Shown: piece by piece, positions 6,011-13,066 of the stretch
How positions within the stretch are numbered: position 1 is the first letter of the stretch
Layout: every line of letters starts with the position of its first letter
DNA from: Desulforamulus reducens MI-1
GTDB taxonomy: Bacteria; Bacillota; Desulfotomaculia; Desulfotomaculales; Desulfotomaculaceae
DNA: 64,000 bases
Reading direction: 5' to 3'
NCBI RefSeq assembly: GCF_000016165.1
Contig: NC_009253.1
Location: forward strand, 2,514,332-2,578,331
Program-made: the position numbers and the translations under genes
The notes under the pieces: model-generated
Seen by the model: the letters and a program-made list of their open reading frames with translations, nothing else
Told to the model about the DNA's origin: nothing
The model's database searches: none

Positions 6011-7741
6011 TTATACATAGTTTCTTCCAATATTGGCCATTGCAGAACCAATGTTCAGAAGTTGATCATAGGTAGCAACGATCTGTTCCAGGGAATTTGT
6101 TACAACCTTAATGGCCTTTTCCTGTTCCAAAATCATTACACTATCTTCTCTAAGACTATTTAAAACACTGGCAATATCTGCAAAGGCATTGGTGGCTTGT
6201 TCGGATTGCAACTTTGTTTCAGCAGCAATCTTTTTAATTTCTTCTAAGTCAGGACTCAGGGTAGTTGTTTCCCCTGTATCTTGATTGGTAGGACATTGAT
6301 ACTGTGATACCATATCTAAAACTTTATTGGCCAGTTCTAGTGTGTCTTTAGCAATGGTATTGGTCTCTTTAATTAGCCCCTCCAAATGTTGATTACGAAC
6401 ATTCATTTTTGATGTGGATCCCTTAAGGGTTAGGGTTGAAAAATTAATAGATTCCATCGAAAGCATTAACTTATTACTCATGTCCATAAGACTATTGGTT
6501 AAGGCTGGCACCTGACTCAGGAGAAAGGGGAGACACATTTCTTTTTCTGCCATACCCTGCAAACAAGCAACAGCTTTTTCCCAACAGGTATCATAACCAC
6601 AGGCGCTGCAATTAACCAGATCCCTTGCACTAAGTTTACCGGTTTCCCTTAATGTTTGCCAAACTTGTTCATCAGTAAATTCCTTTTTTACAATTGGTTT
6701 TGCCTTAAAGGTGCGCTGAAAAGTTAGTTCCTTTATCTTCTGCAAAAATTCTTCATTCGGGGGGAGGTTATTGTTATTCTTAACAGTATTAAAAACCAAC
6801 TGGGACCTTACCACCGATGGTTTTTCACTCACCATGCCTGGTCCCATCACACAGCCTTCACATACCAGCATATCAACAAACCGAGGTGTAAACTCTCCGC
6901 TGTCAATGGCCCTTAACACCTCAATGCAATGCCGGGCCCCTTCCACCACTACAATTTCCATGCTGGCAATATCTTCATTAATACCAGAGGTTTTTAACAG
7001 ACCTCCACTGATGGGAAAAGTCCTTGCTATATCTGGTTGTGGATTTTCCCAAGGTTCTTCACTGAGCTGTTGCCATTCCATTTCTTCCTGATTATACCAC
7101 TGCTCAAGTTGTTTAAAGGTAATTACTGCATCAACATAGCCACTGGTATTAGGATCGATTGATTCATTTTTTTTCGACAGACAAGGTCCAATAAATACTA
7201 TTTTATAATCCGGGTAAACACGCTTTATGATCTTTGCCTGGATTAACATAGGAGAATCAATGGGGGCCAAGCAATCTAATAATTGGGGGAAATATTTTTC
7301 AACCAGTTGAACAACAGCCGGGCAAGCAGTTGATATAATTGGCTGTTTTCTACTAACTTGATAGAAATATTTTTTATATTCTCTGGCACATATTCCTGCT
7401 CCATATGCCACTTCCTGAACACTAGAAAATCCAAGTTTCTTCAGGGAGGATACCATTTTACCTGCGGATAAGGCAAAGGATGCAGAGTACGATGGAGCAA
7501 CGATGGCAGCCACTTTTTTCCCTTCTGCTAGCCACTGTTGGATAATCGGCTTCTCGTCCTGGACTAATTTCGCTCCAATGGAACAGGCAAGAACGCACTG
7601 ACCACAACAAAGGCACCCTTCTTCAATAATTTCCGGGAGACCTCTTTTTATAGAGATTGTTTTAACAGGGCATGCCCTCACACATGCATAACATTTTCTA
7701 CAATTATCACGATCAGTCGTAATTAAGGCGATAATAATCAC
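6011..7741 (-). CDS. [FeFe]-hydrogenase-like iron-sulfur sensor protein
   Basis: A 576-residue modular protein. Residues 10-60 hold two 4Fe-4S motifs (CRKCYACVRACP and CLCCGQCVLAC). Residues about 75-320 match the large-subunit catalytic fold of [FeFe] hydrogenases, but the H-cluster motifs are altered: L1 reads STACPAVV (canonical TSCCP, proton-transfer Cys replaced by Ala), L2 reads GPCLSKK, and L3 reads CEGCVMGPG (CxxC rather than CxxxC). Around residue 375 an ARLF-type Fe-S motif (CSACGYDTCWEKAVACLQG) follows, then a long helical, coiled-coil-like C-terminus. This is the build of sensory (HydS/HsfB-like) rather than catalytic enzymes. No hydABC partners nearby. Start: GTG at 7741 directly abuts GGGGG; the true start may be a few codons inside. 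Confidence 0.8.
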   Translation of the reverse strand: MIIIALITTDRDNCRKCYACVRACPVKTISIKRGLPEIIEEGCLCCGQCVLACSIGAKLVQDEKPIIQQWLAEGKKVAAIVAPSYSASFALSAGKMVSSLKKLGFSSVQEVAYGAGICAREYKKYFYQVSRKQPIISTACPAVVQLVEKYFPQLLDCLAPIDSPMLIQAKIIKRVYPDYKIVFIGPCLSKKNESIDPNTSGYVDAVITFKQLEQWYNQEEMEWQQLSEEPWENPQPDIARTFPISGGLLKTSGINEDIASMEIVVVEGARHCIEVLRAIDSGEFTPRFVDMLVCEGCVMGPGMVSEKPSVVRSQLVFNTVKNNNNLPPNEEFLQKIKELTFQRTFKAKPIVKKEFTDEQVWQTLRETGKLSARDLVNCSACGYDTCWEKAVACLQGMAEKEMCLPFLLSQVPALTNSLMDMSNKLMLSMESINFSTLTLKGSTSKMNVRNQHLEGLIKETNTIAKDTLELANKVLDMVSQYQCPTNQDTGETTTLSPDLEEIKKIAAETKLQSEQATNAFADIASVLNSLREDSVMILEQEKAIKVVTNSLEQIVATYDQLLNIGSAMANIGRNYV

Positions 7742-8111
7742 CCCCGGAATAAATCATTTATTAAAGACTTCGACATTATGCTAATTACCCCTCCATAGAA
7801 GAAACTATTATTGTTAAAATAGTGTGTGAAACTGGAACCATGATTGTTTACTTATTTTTGTAGCAAGAACAGTGCCATAGAAGAAAAGGCTAAATACAAC
7901 AATAGACGTTAGATAAACAATCCCGGGTATGGCTGGTTGACTAAGCTTATAACTCCTAATTTATGGAATTAATATTTAATTCAAGAAATAGTGTTCCCTT
8001 TTTGTGTTCTTATACGGAACACGTGTTTAATTTATAGACAGGTGAAGAATCTGAAACCTTCTCCTCTTCCTATGATATAATGAATACCTAACAATGGGTA
8101 GGAGGTAGTTT
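7742..8111. other. Intergenic region with divergent-gene promoters
   Basis: About 370 bases between divergent genes. A plus-strand extended -10 box (TGATATAAT at 8073-8081) probably drives the gene at 8112. An inverted pair GTGTTC...GAACAC lies at about 7987-8022. No ORF with a ribosome binding site and no recognised RNA class was seen. Confidence 0.4.
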
Positions 8112-8831
8112 TTGGTGGCATTATATTTAGATATCGATATTGATTATTTTATTAACCCAATCATTAAGGAATCCCGAGCAAACCACCGCCCCCTTGATGA
8201 TAGGAGCTATTATATTAATGATCCATATCAACTATTTTCTATTATAAAACATAAAGAAATAGCATTGGGACAAAAACGTTATATATTCACCAACCATATG
8301 CAGAGTCATCTTAGATGGTGGTTAAATGGAAAATCTGATAATACGATCATTCATATTGATGCACACAGTGATCTTTACGGCAATCCTCGTGTTGACTTGT
8401 CGAAACTTGAAAGACTTGGTTGTCAAAACTTTCTATGGCATTCCATTCGAGAGGGCCTAATTTCTGAAATATATTGGGTCTTTCCGGATAAGGCCCTTGA
8501 TCTTACAGACAATAATATTGTAATGAGTATGTTCACTGTGGATCAAATTAAAAACTATTATTTGAAGGACAATATCCTAAATATTGAAATTAATTGTCTG
8601 CTTCCGGGAGGTCAACCAAAAAACATTCTCTATCACCTATTAAAAGCAACGGACTTACCTTTATTTAATCAGAAAGCTGAGATTATTACAGTGGCTACAT
8701 CCCCGGAATTTATTCCTCGTCAAGCCGATCCCTTAGTGACTTCTGTGGGTCGTTACCTTAATCTGGAAACCAGTATGCTGGAGAATATTCTTCAACAACA
8801 TCTTGATATGAAGACCATAGATGAAGAATAA
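8112..8831 (+). CDS. UPF0489-family protein (arginase/deacetylase-like fold)
   Basis: A 239-residue soluble protein. The N-terminal YLDIDIDYF and the central IIHIDAHSDLYG (about residues 81-92) match the metal-binding aspartate/histidine pattern of the UPF0489 family, a relative of the arginase/histone-deacetylase fold; a later TVATSPEFIP is also typical of the group. The biochemical function of the family is not established. Start is TTG at 8112 or GTG at 8115, both within range of AGGAGGT. It is monocistronic, between the hydrogenase-like gene on the other strand and the Mg-responsive corA unit. Confidence 0.75.
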   Translation: MVALYLDIDIDYFINPIIKESRANHRPLDDRSYYINDPYQLFSIIKHKEIALGQKRYIFTNHMQSHLRWWLNGKSDNTIIHIDAHSDLYGNPRVDLSKLERLGCQNFLWHSIREGLISEIYWVFPDKALDLTDNNIVMSMFTVDQIKNYYLKDNILNIEINCLLPGGQPKNILYHLLKATDLPLFNQKAEIITVATSPEFIPRQADPLVTSVGRYLNLETSMLENILQQHLDMKTIDEE

Positions 8832-8945
8832 ATTGCTTGATAGATATCTAGATGATGTTAGCGAAAGAAAAACACAGATAATCAATTTTTTTAAATATTT
8901 ATTCCTTTATACAGGTCAAAATCGCTTTAAATTTACCTTAAACGG

Positions 8946-8974
8946 TTGACACTTTTGCTGCAATGTCCTATATT
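8946..8974 (+). promoter_or_regulatory. Sigma-A promoter of the corA leader
   Basis: TTGACA, 17-base spacer, TATATT. The predicted start is about 8981, just before the M-box. Confidence 0.85.
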
Positions 8975-8991
8975 TAAATTAAGTAAACATT

Positions 8992-9152
8992 TTCTTCGTT
9001 AGGTGAGGCTTCTACATAGACAGATGCCACTGCCCGGAAATGTCGAGAGACTCTAACGGGTTAACAGGTATTACCGGATTAAGGTTTTACCTAATGTGGC
9101 TGGGACATTCCCAATGCCCTAGCTATGTATGTGCTAAAGCTTGTACGAGTGG
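8992..9152 (+). ncRNA. M-box (ykoK) magnesium riboswitch
   Basis: The leader contains the conserved M-box blocks in order: GTTAGGTGAGGCT, CACTGCCCGGAAATGTCGAGAG, AACGGGTTAACAGG, AAGGTTTTACCTAATGTGGCTGG and GTGCTAAAGC, with CTTCGT/ACGAG available to close P1. High Mg2+ should favour the terminator that follows. It lies upstream of corA, a Mg2+ transporter gene, which agrees with the class. Confidence 0.95.
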
Positions 9153-9183
9153 GGAGGCCAATTAGCCCCTTTGGGGGTGTTCT

Positions 9184-9220
9184 AGACCTTCTGTTTTTTG
9201 CTGAAGGTTTTTTTATTTTT
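9184..9220 (+). terminator. M-box expression-platform terminator
   Basis: Stem AGACCTTC / GAAGGTTT with an 11-base loop, followed by a T-rich run (TTTTTTTATTTTT). Upstream GGGGAGGCC and AGCCCCTTTGGGGG offer alternative pairings. Confidence 0.85.
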
Positions 9221-9331
9221 CCAATAGGAGGTGGTAAGGATGGATGACCCGTATCCCGCGACTAAAAATGCATATCCTTCTTTCATTCTTACCATAATAG
9301 GAATTACTTGGTAGGGTCCATCTTCTATTGG
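9221..9331 (+). repeat. Interrupted inverted repeat enclosing the leader ORF
   Basis: Blocks CCAATAG (9221-9227), GATGGA (9239-9244) and ACCC (9247-9250) are complementary, in order, to GGGT-CCATC (9314-9322) and CTATTGG (9325-9331). The 5' arm covers the ribosome binding site and start of the leader ORF; the 3' arm ends about 10 bases before the corA ATG. Confidence 0.6.
9240..9314 (+). CDS. Possible 24-residue leader peptide ahead of corA
   Basis: A short ORF between the M-box terminator and corA: AGGAGG at 9226-9231, 8-base spacing, ATG at 9240, TAG at 9312-9314. The peptide begins MDDPYPATKN and ends in a hydrophobic FILTIIGITW. Its start region (CCAATAG, GATGGA, ACCC within 9221-9250) is complementary in blocks to GGGTCCATC and CTATTGG at 9314-9331, which lie just past its stop and before the corA start. 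Translation could therefore change access to the corA start. Leader ORFs before Mg2+ transporter genes are known in enterobacteria (mgtL, corL); here translation is unproven. Confidence 0.5.
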   Translation: MDDPYPATKNAYPSFILTIIGITW

Positions 9332-9341
9332 GGGTGATTCC

Positions 9342-10310
9342 ATGATTAAGACTTACATGTATGATCATAACACAGATAAAATGCGACATGATGTAAGTTT
9401 AGATAACTTACACCCATTTTTAACTAATAAAAATAATTTTTTATGGGTGGATTTATATAATTTTTCTGAAGAAGAAATTAAATATGTGGCTAATGCCTTT
9501 GATTTTCACGAACTGGCCGTGGAAGACTGTATGCATTATAGTCCACGGGCAAAACTTGATAAATACGATGATTATTATTTCCTTATGATGCACGCCATTC
9601 GCTACAACGAAGAGCGTGATGAAGAGATCATGTTGGTACAGTTAAATATCTTCTTGGGTGAAAATTATGTGGTAACCGTCCACAAAAATACCTTACCCAG
9701 CTTAGGACGTATGGCAAAGATTTGCCTAAATGACTGTAAATTGTCCAATCAAGGCAGGGACTTTTTCTTATATTCAATTATCGACGGTCTGGTGGACGAG
9801 TATTTCCCGGTCTTGGACAGAATTGGCGATCGGATTGAAGATCTGGAAGATGAAATTTATGAAAAACCCAGCCGTGAAACCACTGATGAATTTTTGGCTT
9901 TAAAAAGAACCATTCTAACCATGCGCCGAGCCATTACCCCGCAGCGCCGAATTTTCTATAGTATCAGTAGCAGTTCCTTTACCATTAGTGAAGACAATCA
10001 ACCCTATTATCTAGACTTAAAAGACCACCTAGAGCGAATCTCGGATACCATAGATGGTTATAAGGATCTAACTGACGGTGCTTTGGCCACCTATTCGTCT
10101 ATCATCAGTGCCCGTACCACAGAAACCATGCGAGTACTGACTGTGATATCAACTATTTTTATGCCTTTAACCTTTGTAACTGGTTTTTTTGGGATGAACG
10201 TGCCTTTGCCAGATCAAACCTCCCTATGGTCCACTGTAAGTATTACACTGGGGCTTGTATTAGTATCTTTGTGGATGGTTGTACTCTTCCGCCAAAAGAA
10301 ATGGATGTAA
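9342..10310 (+). CDS. corA: CorA-family magnesium/metal-ion channel
   Basis: A 322-residue pentameric-channel-type protein of the CorA family. A large N-terminal cytoplasmic domain (about 1-260, including ELAVEDCMHYSPRAKLDKYDDYYFL-type sequence) is followed by two C-terminal membrane helices; the first ends in the signature GMN (TGFFGMNVPLPD, near residue 285), the second is ITLGLVLVSLWMVVLF and ends with a short basic tail. ATG start preceded by GGGGGTG. Control is predicted by the M-box riboswitch upstream and perhaps by the leader ORF. A strong terminator follows, so the gene is alone in its unit. Confidence 0.95.
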   Translation: MIKTYMYDHNTDKMRHDVSLDNLHPFLTNKNNFLWVDLYNFSEEEIKYVANAFDFHELAVEDCMHYSPRAKLDKYDDYYFLMMHAIRYNEERDEEIMLVQLNIFLGENYVVTVHKNTLPSLGRMAKICLNDCKLSNQGRDFFLYSIIDGLVDEYFPVLDRIGDRIEDLEDEIYEKPSRETTDEFLALKRTILTMRRAITPQRRIFYSISSSSFTISEDNQPYYLDLKDHLERISDTIDGYKDLTDGALATYSSIISARTTETMRVLTVISTIFMPLTFVTGFFGMNVPLPDQTSLWSTVSITLGLVLVSLWMVVLFRQKKWM

Positions 10311-10312
10311 TA

Positions 10313-10347
10313 AAATGCCTCTGCCAGATATCTGGCAGAGGCATTTT
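10313..10347 (+). terminator. Terminator of corA
   Basis: Near-continuous palindrome AAAATGCCTCTGCCAG/ATATCTGGCAGAGGCATTTTTT, ending in a T run. Confidence 0.92.
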
Positions 10348-10386
10348 TTCGCACATAATCAGTAATAAAAAGAGGGGACTTAATAA

Positions 10387-11550
10387 TTAATGATCTTTTC
10401 CCTTTTTGGCTTTGTCATTTCCCTTTTGTCTGTCTTTTTCTTTATCGTCCCTTTGCTTACCATTATCTTGTTGCTGACTTGGCTTAGCAGGTTTCTCATT
10501 TTTTGTACTTTCTTCATTCTGCATATAGCTTTGGCGACGGTCATCCCGTCGCTTTTGGCTTTCTATTTCCTCTTCCTCTACTTCCCCATCCCTTTCATCG
10601 TCCACTGGTTTGGCTTCTTTTTGAGACGGATGGTCAAGTATTTCTTTCCAATTTGCAAAAGATCGGTCAGGGTCTTGTTTCTTTTGTTGTCCCGGGGGAA
10701 GGATGATATTGGGTTGATTTTTCAAACTAGGTGCTCTAGTTTCTTTTTTTAGCATCTTATCGGAATCCGACTTTTCCTTTACCTTAATCTCTACTTTGCC
10801 ATTCATCTTTGGGTGCGGTAGGTACTGCTGAATTTCGATTCCTTTTTCCTTCTCCAGTTGACCTAGTCCTTTTTTCTTTAAATCATCCAGACTAATATTA
10901 CCGCCCCTTTGGGCACTTCCCTGATGTATTAGGTAGCGGCCCACGGATACTCCATTTTGGCTAGCCACACTGTGCTCTTGCTCTGTGGCACTTTCGATTA
11001 CTATTTTAATCGGGGTTGGTAACTGTGCCACAGCAAGCTGAACGGTTGTTTCCAGCTTATCTTGTTCTACCACCGTTCGTTTCTCCTTAGTGGGAATTAC
11101 TGTTGCCAGTATCACGTTATTATTACTATTTAAATAATTGCACTTAGCCGCCTCTTCCACCAAGCTTTCCACTGCCTTGTAGACTTGCATTTTTTTCGGC
11201 GTTACTTTTTCCAACAGTTCATTACCATCTTCATTAAGTCCTTTAACTTCGATCACTGTTCCAGAGTCGTTAACCGTTAGTTCTATGCTGGGGTTGATAT
11301 CCAATGCTACATAGGCTGCTGCGGTATTAATGAAGAATTGGCTCCAAATACCCATAAGCAGAACTATCAGTACAGAGGCGGCGGCAATACTCTGAGTTAG
11401 CGAAGGGTGTTTTAATTCATAACCTGGGATCTCCTGGCCTAAGCTATTGTCCTTGCCGATTAGCATAACTCTAATAAAACGTCCTTCGGAGGTCATCAGC
11501 ACACCAAGAGGTCCTTTCTTTTGTACTAGGATTCCCTTAACCTTTGCCAT
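10387..11550 (-). CDS. rsgI: RsgI-type anti-sigma-I factor
   Basis: A 387-residue membrane anti-sigma factor. The N-terminal cytoplasmic RsgI domain (about 1-50, GILVQKKGPLGVLMTSEGRF) should bind SigI; one transmembrane helix follows (about 57-77, SIAAASVLIVLLMGIW), then the extracellular RsgI-middle domain with AYVALDINPSIELTVN (about 79-95). The last 150 residues are low-complexity, strongly charged and Lys/Asp/Glu/Gln-rich, not a carbohydrate-binding module as in cellulolytic clostridia. The start overlaps the end of sigI by 14 bases, the conserved operon arrangement. Its signal is unknown; heat or envelope stress is plausible from Bacillus. Confidence 0.9.
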   Translation of the reverse strand: MAKVKGILVQKKGPLGVLMTSEGRFIRVMLIGKDNSLGQEIPGYELKHPSLTQSIAAASVLIVLLMGIWSQFFINTAAAYVALDINPSIELTVNDSGTVIEVKGLNEDGNELLEKVTPKKMQVYKAVESLVEEAAKCNYLNSNNNVILATVIPTKEKRTVVEQDKLETTVQLAVAQLPTPIKIVIESATEQEHSVASQNGVSVGRYLIHQGSAQRGGNISLDDLKKKGLGQLEKEKGIEIQQYLPHPKMNGKVEIKVKEKSDSDKMLKKETRAPSLKNQPNIILPPGQQKKQDPDRSFANWKEILDHPSQKEAKPVDDERDGEVEEEEIESQKRRDDRRQSYMQNEESTKNEKPAKPSQQQDNGKQRDDKEKDRQKGNDKAKKGKDH

Positions 11551-12289
11551 AGTTGCTTCCCCCCTTTCCTTCTGACCAACCAGTTAATTTTAAATATGAA
11601 AAGAGATAGATAAATCGGTCTCTGTGATAAAGCAAAATGGACATGGCAATGATATAGCGCCGTCCCTTTTCAAGGGTTTTACGATGCAGACCCGAAGCTA
11701 ATGCCAGTTCCTTAACGGGTAGCCGACCGGTACGTAACAGCTGCTCCATAAGAGAAGTTGTTTCAGCCACTAATCTGGCCACAGAAATGAGGTTTTCTCT
11801 GGAGTCCCTGTGTTTGGGCGAAGCATCAACCAGTTCACTAACACTAATACCATACTGAGCAAGTTCCTTTTGAAATTCCAGCACTTCTTCCTGGCGCTCT
11901 TGCATTTCTGCTTCCTGCATGTATTTCTCCCAGGCCTGAGCAGTCTCATGCTGCACCGGCGCATGGTCAGCCACTTGGTATTCCAGTGGTTGATGTCTGT
12001 GCCGGGACTCTTTGCGGAAATGATCTGAAAGGCGACTCTTTATAACTAACCGGGCAAAACCAAGAAATGGAATGTTTTTCTCTTCTGCAAACCGATCAAT
12101 GGCTTCGTTAAAAGCCATCAAGCCAATGCTTAATTCATCGTCACGCCCCCATTCCAGGGGACGATTACAAACCTTTATACAGGTACCTTGAATAAACGGT
12201 TTAGCACTGGCTAATAGTTCTTCTCTCACTTGCGTATCGCCATTCCTAGCCTGGTTCAGGTACAGTGCCGTATATTGTTCTAACGTCAA
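11537..12289 (-). CDS. sigI: RNA polymerase sigma factor SigI
   Basis: A 250-residue sigma-70-family factor of the SigI type. Region 2 is visible as DDELSIGLMAFNEAIDRFAEEKNIPFLGFARLVIKSRLSDHFRKE (described here in parts: LSIGLMAFNEAID, then GFARLVIKSRL), followed by the SigI-specific C-terminal domain with ELAQYGISVSELVDASPKHR and the GLHRKTLEKGRRYIIAM helix-turn-helix-like end. TTG start after GGAG. It is followed by rsgI, with translational coupling likely. SigI controls heat-shock/envelope functions in Bacillus and cellulosome genes in Clostridium thermocellum; targets here are unknown. Confidence 0.92.
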   Translation of the reverse strand: MTLEQYTALYLNQARNGDTQVREELLASAKPFIQGTCIKVCNRPLEWGRDDELSIGLMAFNEAIDRFAEEKNIPFLGFARLVIKSRLSDHFRKESRHRHQPLEYQVADHAPVQHETAQAWEKYMQEAEMQERQEEVLEFQKELAQYGISVSELVDASPKHRDSRENLISVARLVAETTSLMEQLLRTGRLPVKELALASGLHRKTLEKGRRYIIAMSILLYHRDRFIYLFSYLKLTGWSEGKGGSNYGKG

Positions 12290-12611
12290 AGGTGGTCACT
12301 CCTCCTGACCCAACTACTCCCCCTCTGGTAACCTATCTTTTGTTATGCTATAGATTACGGTTTTATTTTTTTTTTTAAGCGGGTATTAACGGAGAGATGG
12401 GATAATAAAAATCCCCTGCTTTGTAAAAGGGGGCAGGGGATGTCCATAACTATTTTACCTGGGTTGGTAGTAAGAAGCAACACATAGAGGTATATCCATC
12501 ATCCATCCTTACCAATTTCTGTTAAAGAAAAAAGGTTGATCTAGAAGGAATTATATTTCCTTTTGCATAAATTATAGTAGAGAACAGAAGTTAGAAAGGT
12601 GGCTTTTAACA
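12290..12611. other. Intergenic region upstream of sigI with a minus-strand terminator
   Basis: The region holds a minus-strand terminator (separate entry) and, beyond it, an unassigned stretch on the same strand with TTGGTA...TACCAA (12466-12516) around very short ORFs. The 16 bases TGGTAAGGATGGATGA here (minus strand) also occur at the start of the corA leader ORF. No protein-coding gene is claimed. Confidence 0.4.
12402..12441 (-). terminator. Terminator upstream of sigI on its strand
   Basis: Minus strand ATCCCCTGC / GCAGGGGAT, 13-base loop, then TTTTATTATC. No gene on this strand lies directly upstream, so it would end either a short leader/small RNA or read-through. Confidence 0.75.
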
Positions 12612-12845
12612 TTGAATACTAATCAGGCCAAAGTTAAGCTTTTTGAGCCCTATGCTGTAGGAGATATGGTGGTTTATGTGACTGGACCAAACCGGGGCTC
12701 TGTTATAGAGGCAGACTGTCGTTGGGAATTGACCACCACTGTGGATAGTTGTGACTGCTGTACCTTTCGCTGGCGCTCCTACAAGGACCCTTCTTTTAAG
12801 TGTCGGCACATACTGGCTCTGCGCCAGGTATTGGGATTGGAGTAA
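12612..12845 (+). CDS. Small SWIM-type zinc-finger protein
   Basis: A 77-residue protein. The C-terminal half has Cys-Asp-Cys near residues 47-49 and KCRHILALRQ near 64-73, fitting the CxCx(n)CxH pattern of SWIM zinc fingers, which bind DNA, RNA or protein partners. The N-terminal half (FEPYAVGDMVVYVTGPNRGSV) looks like a small beta-rich segment. TTG start, preceded by GAAAGGTGG. It stands alone between the divergent sigI unit and a palindromic repeat. Most SWIM domains are parts of larger proteins such as SNF2 helicases; a free-standing one of this size is of unknown role. Confidence 0.7.
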   Translation: MNTNQAKVKLFEPYAVGDMVVYVTGPNRGSVIEADCRWELTTTVDSCDCCTFRWRSYKDPSFKCRHILALRQVLGLE

Positions 12846-12853
12846 GGATTACT

Positions 12854-12970
12854 AGGACTTACAGCAGACGAAATGAGATCGCCCTCAACAAAACGTCCAT
12901 GTTTTGGTTCGGCTGGCGCGTCCAGGATGGAAGTGCCTCCTCATTTCGCTCTGCTGTTTCGCCCAGTCCT
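12854..12970. repeat. Palindromic intergenic element, copy 1
   Basis: Outer arms AGGACT...AGTCCT, then AGCAGA-GAAATGAG against CTCATTTC-TCTGCT, enclose an inner hairpin CAAAAC/GTTTTG and a block GGCTGGCGCGTCCAGGATGG. The inner hairpin block (reverse complement CCGAACCAAAACA...GTTTTGTTGAG) and the GCTGGCGCGTCCAGGA block recur at 28936-29079. It is intergenic and non-coding. Confidence 0.7.
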
Positions 12971-13066
12971 GTTACCATTGCTTAGATAAGTCGCTGCACA
13001 GGGATAAACTTAAATCCCCTTGCTTATCGTTCCCTTCCCATTGCAAAACGAACCAGCGTATCGTTA

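Noticed and set aside
10390-10752. Plus-strand ORF of 120 residues with hydrophobic composition
   Set aside because: Exact antisense of the charged C-terminal part of rsgI; the Phe/Leu-rich look follows from Lys/Glu codons on the other strand.
12468-12516. Short minus-strand ORFs MDDGYTS... and MMDIPLC... upstream of sigI
   Set aside because: 15-18 codons, weak SD, no neighbour that would use them; recorded only through the shared 16-mer.
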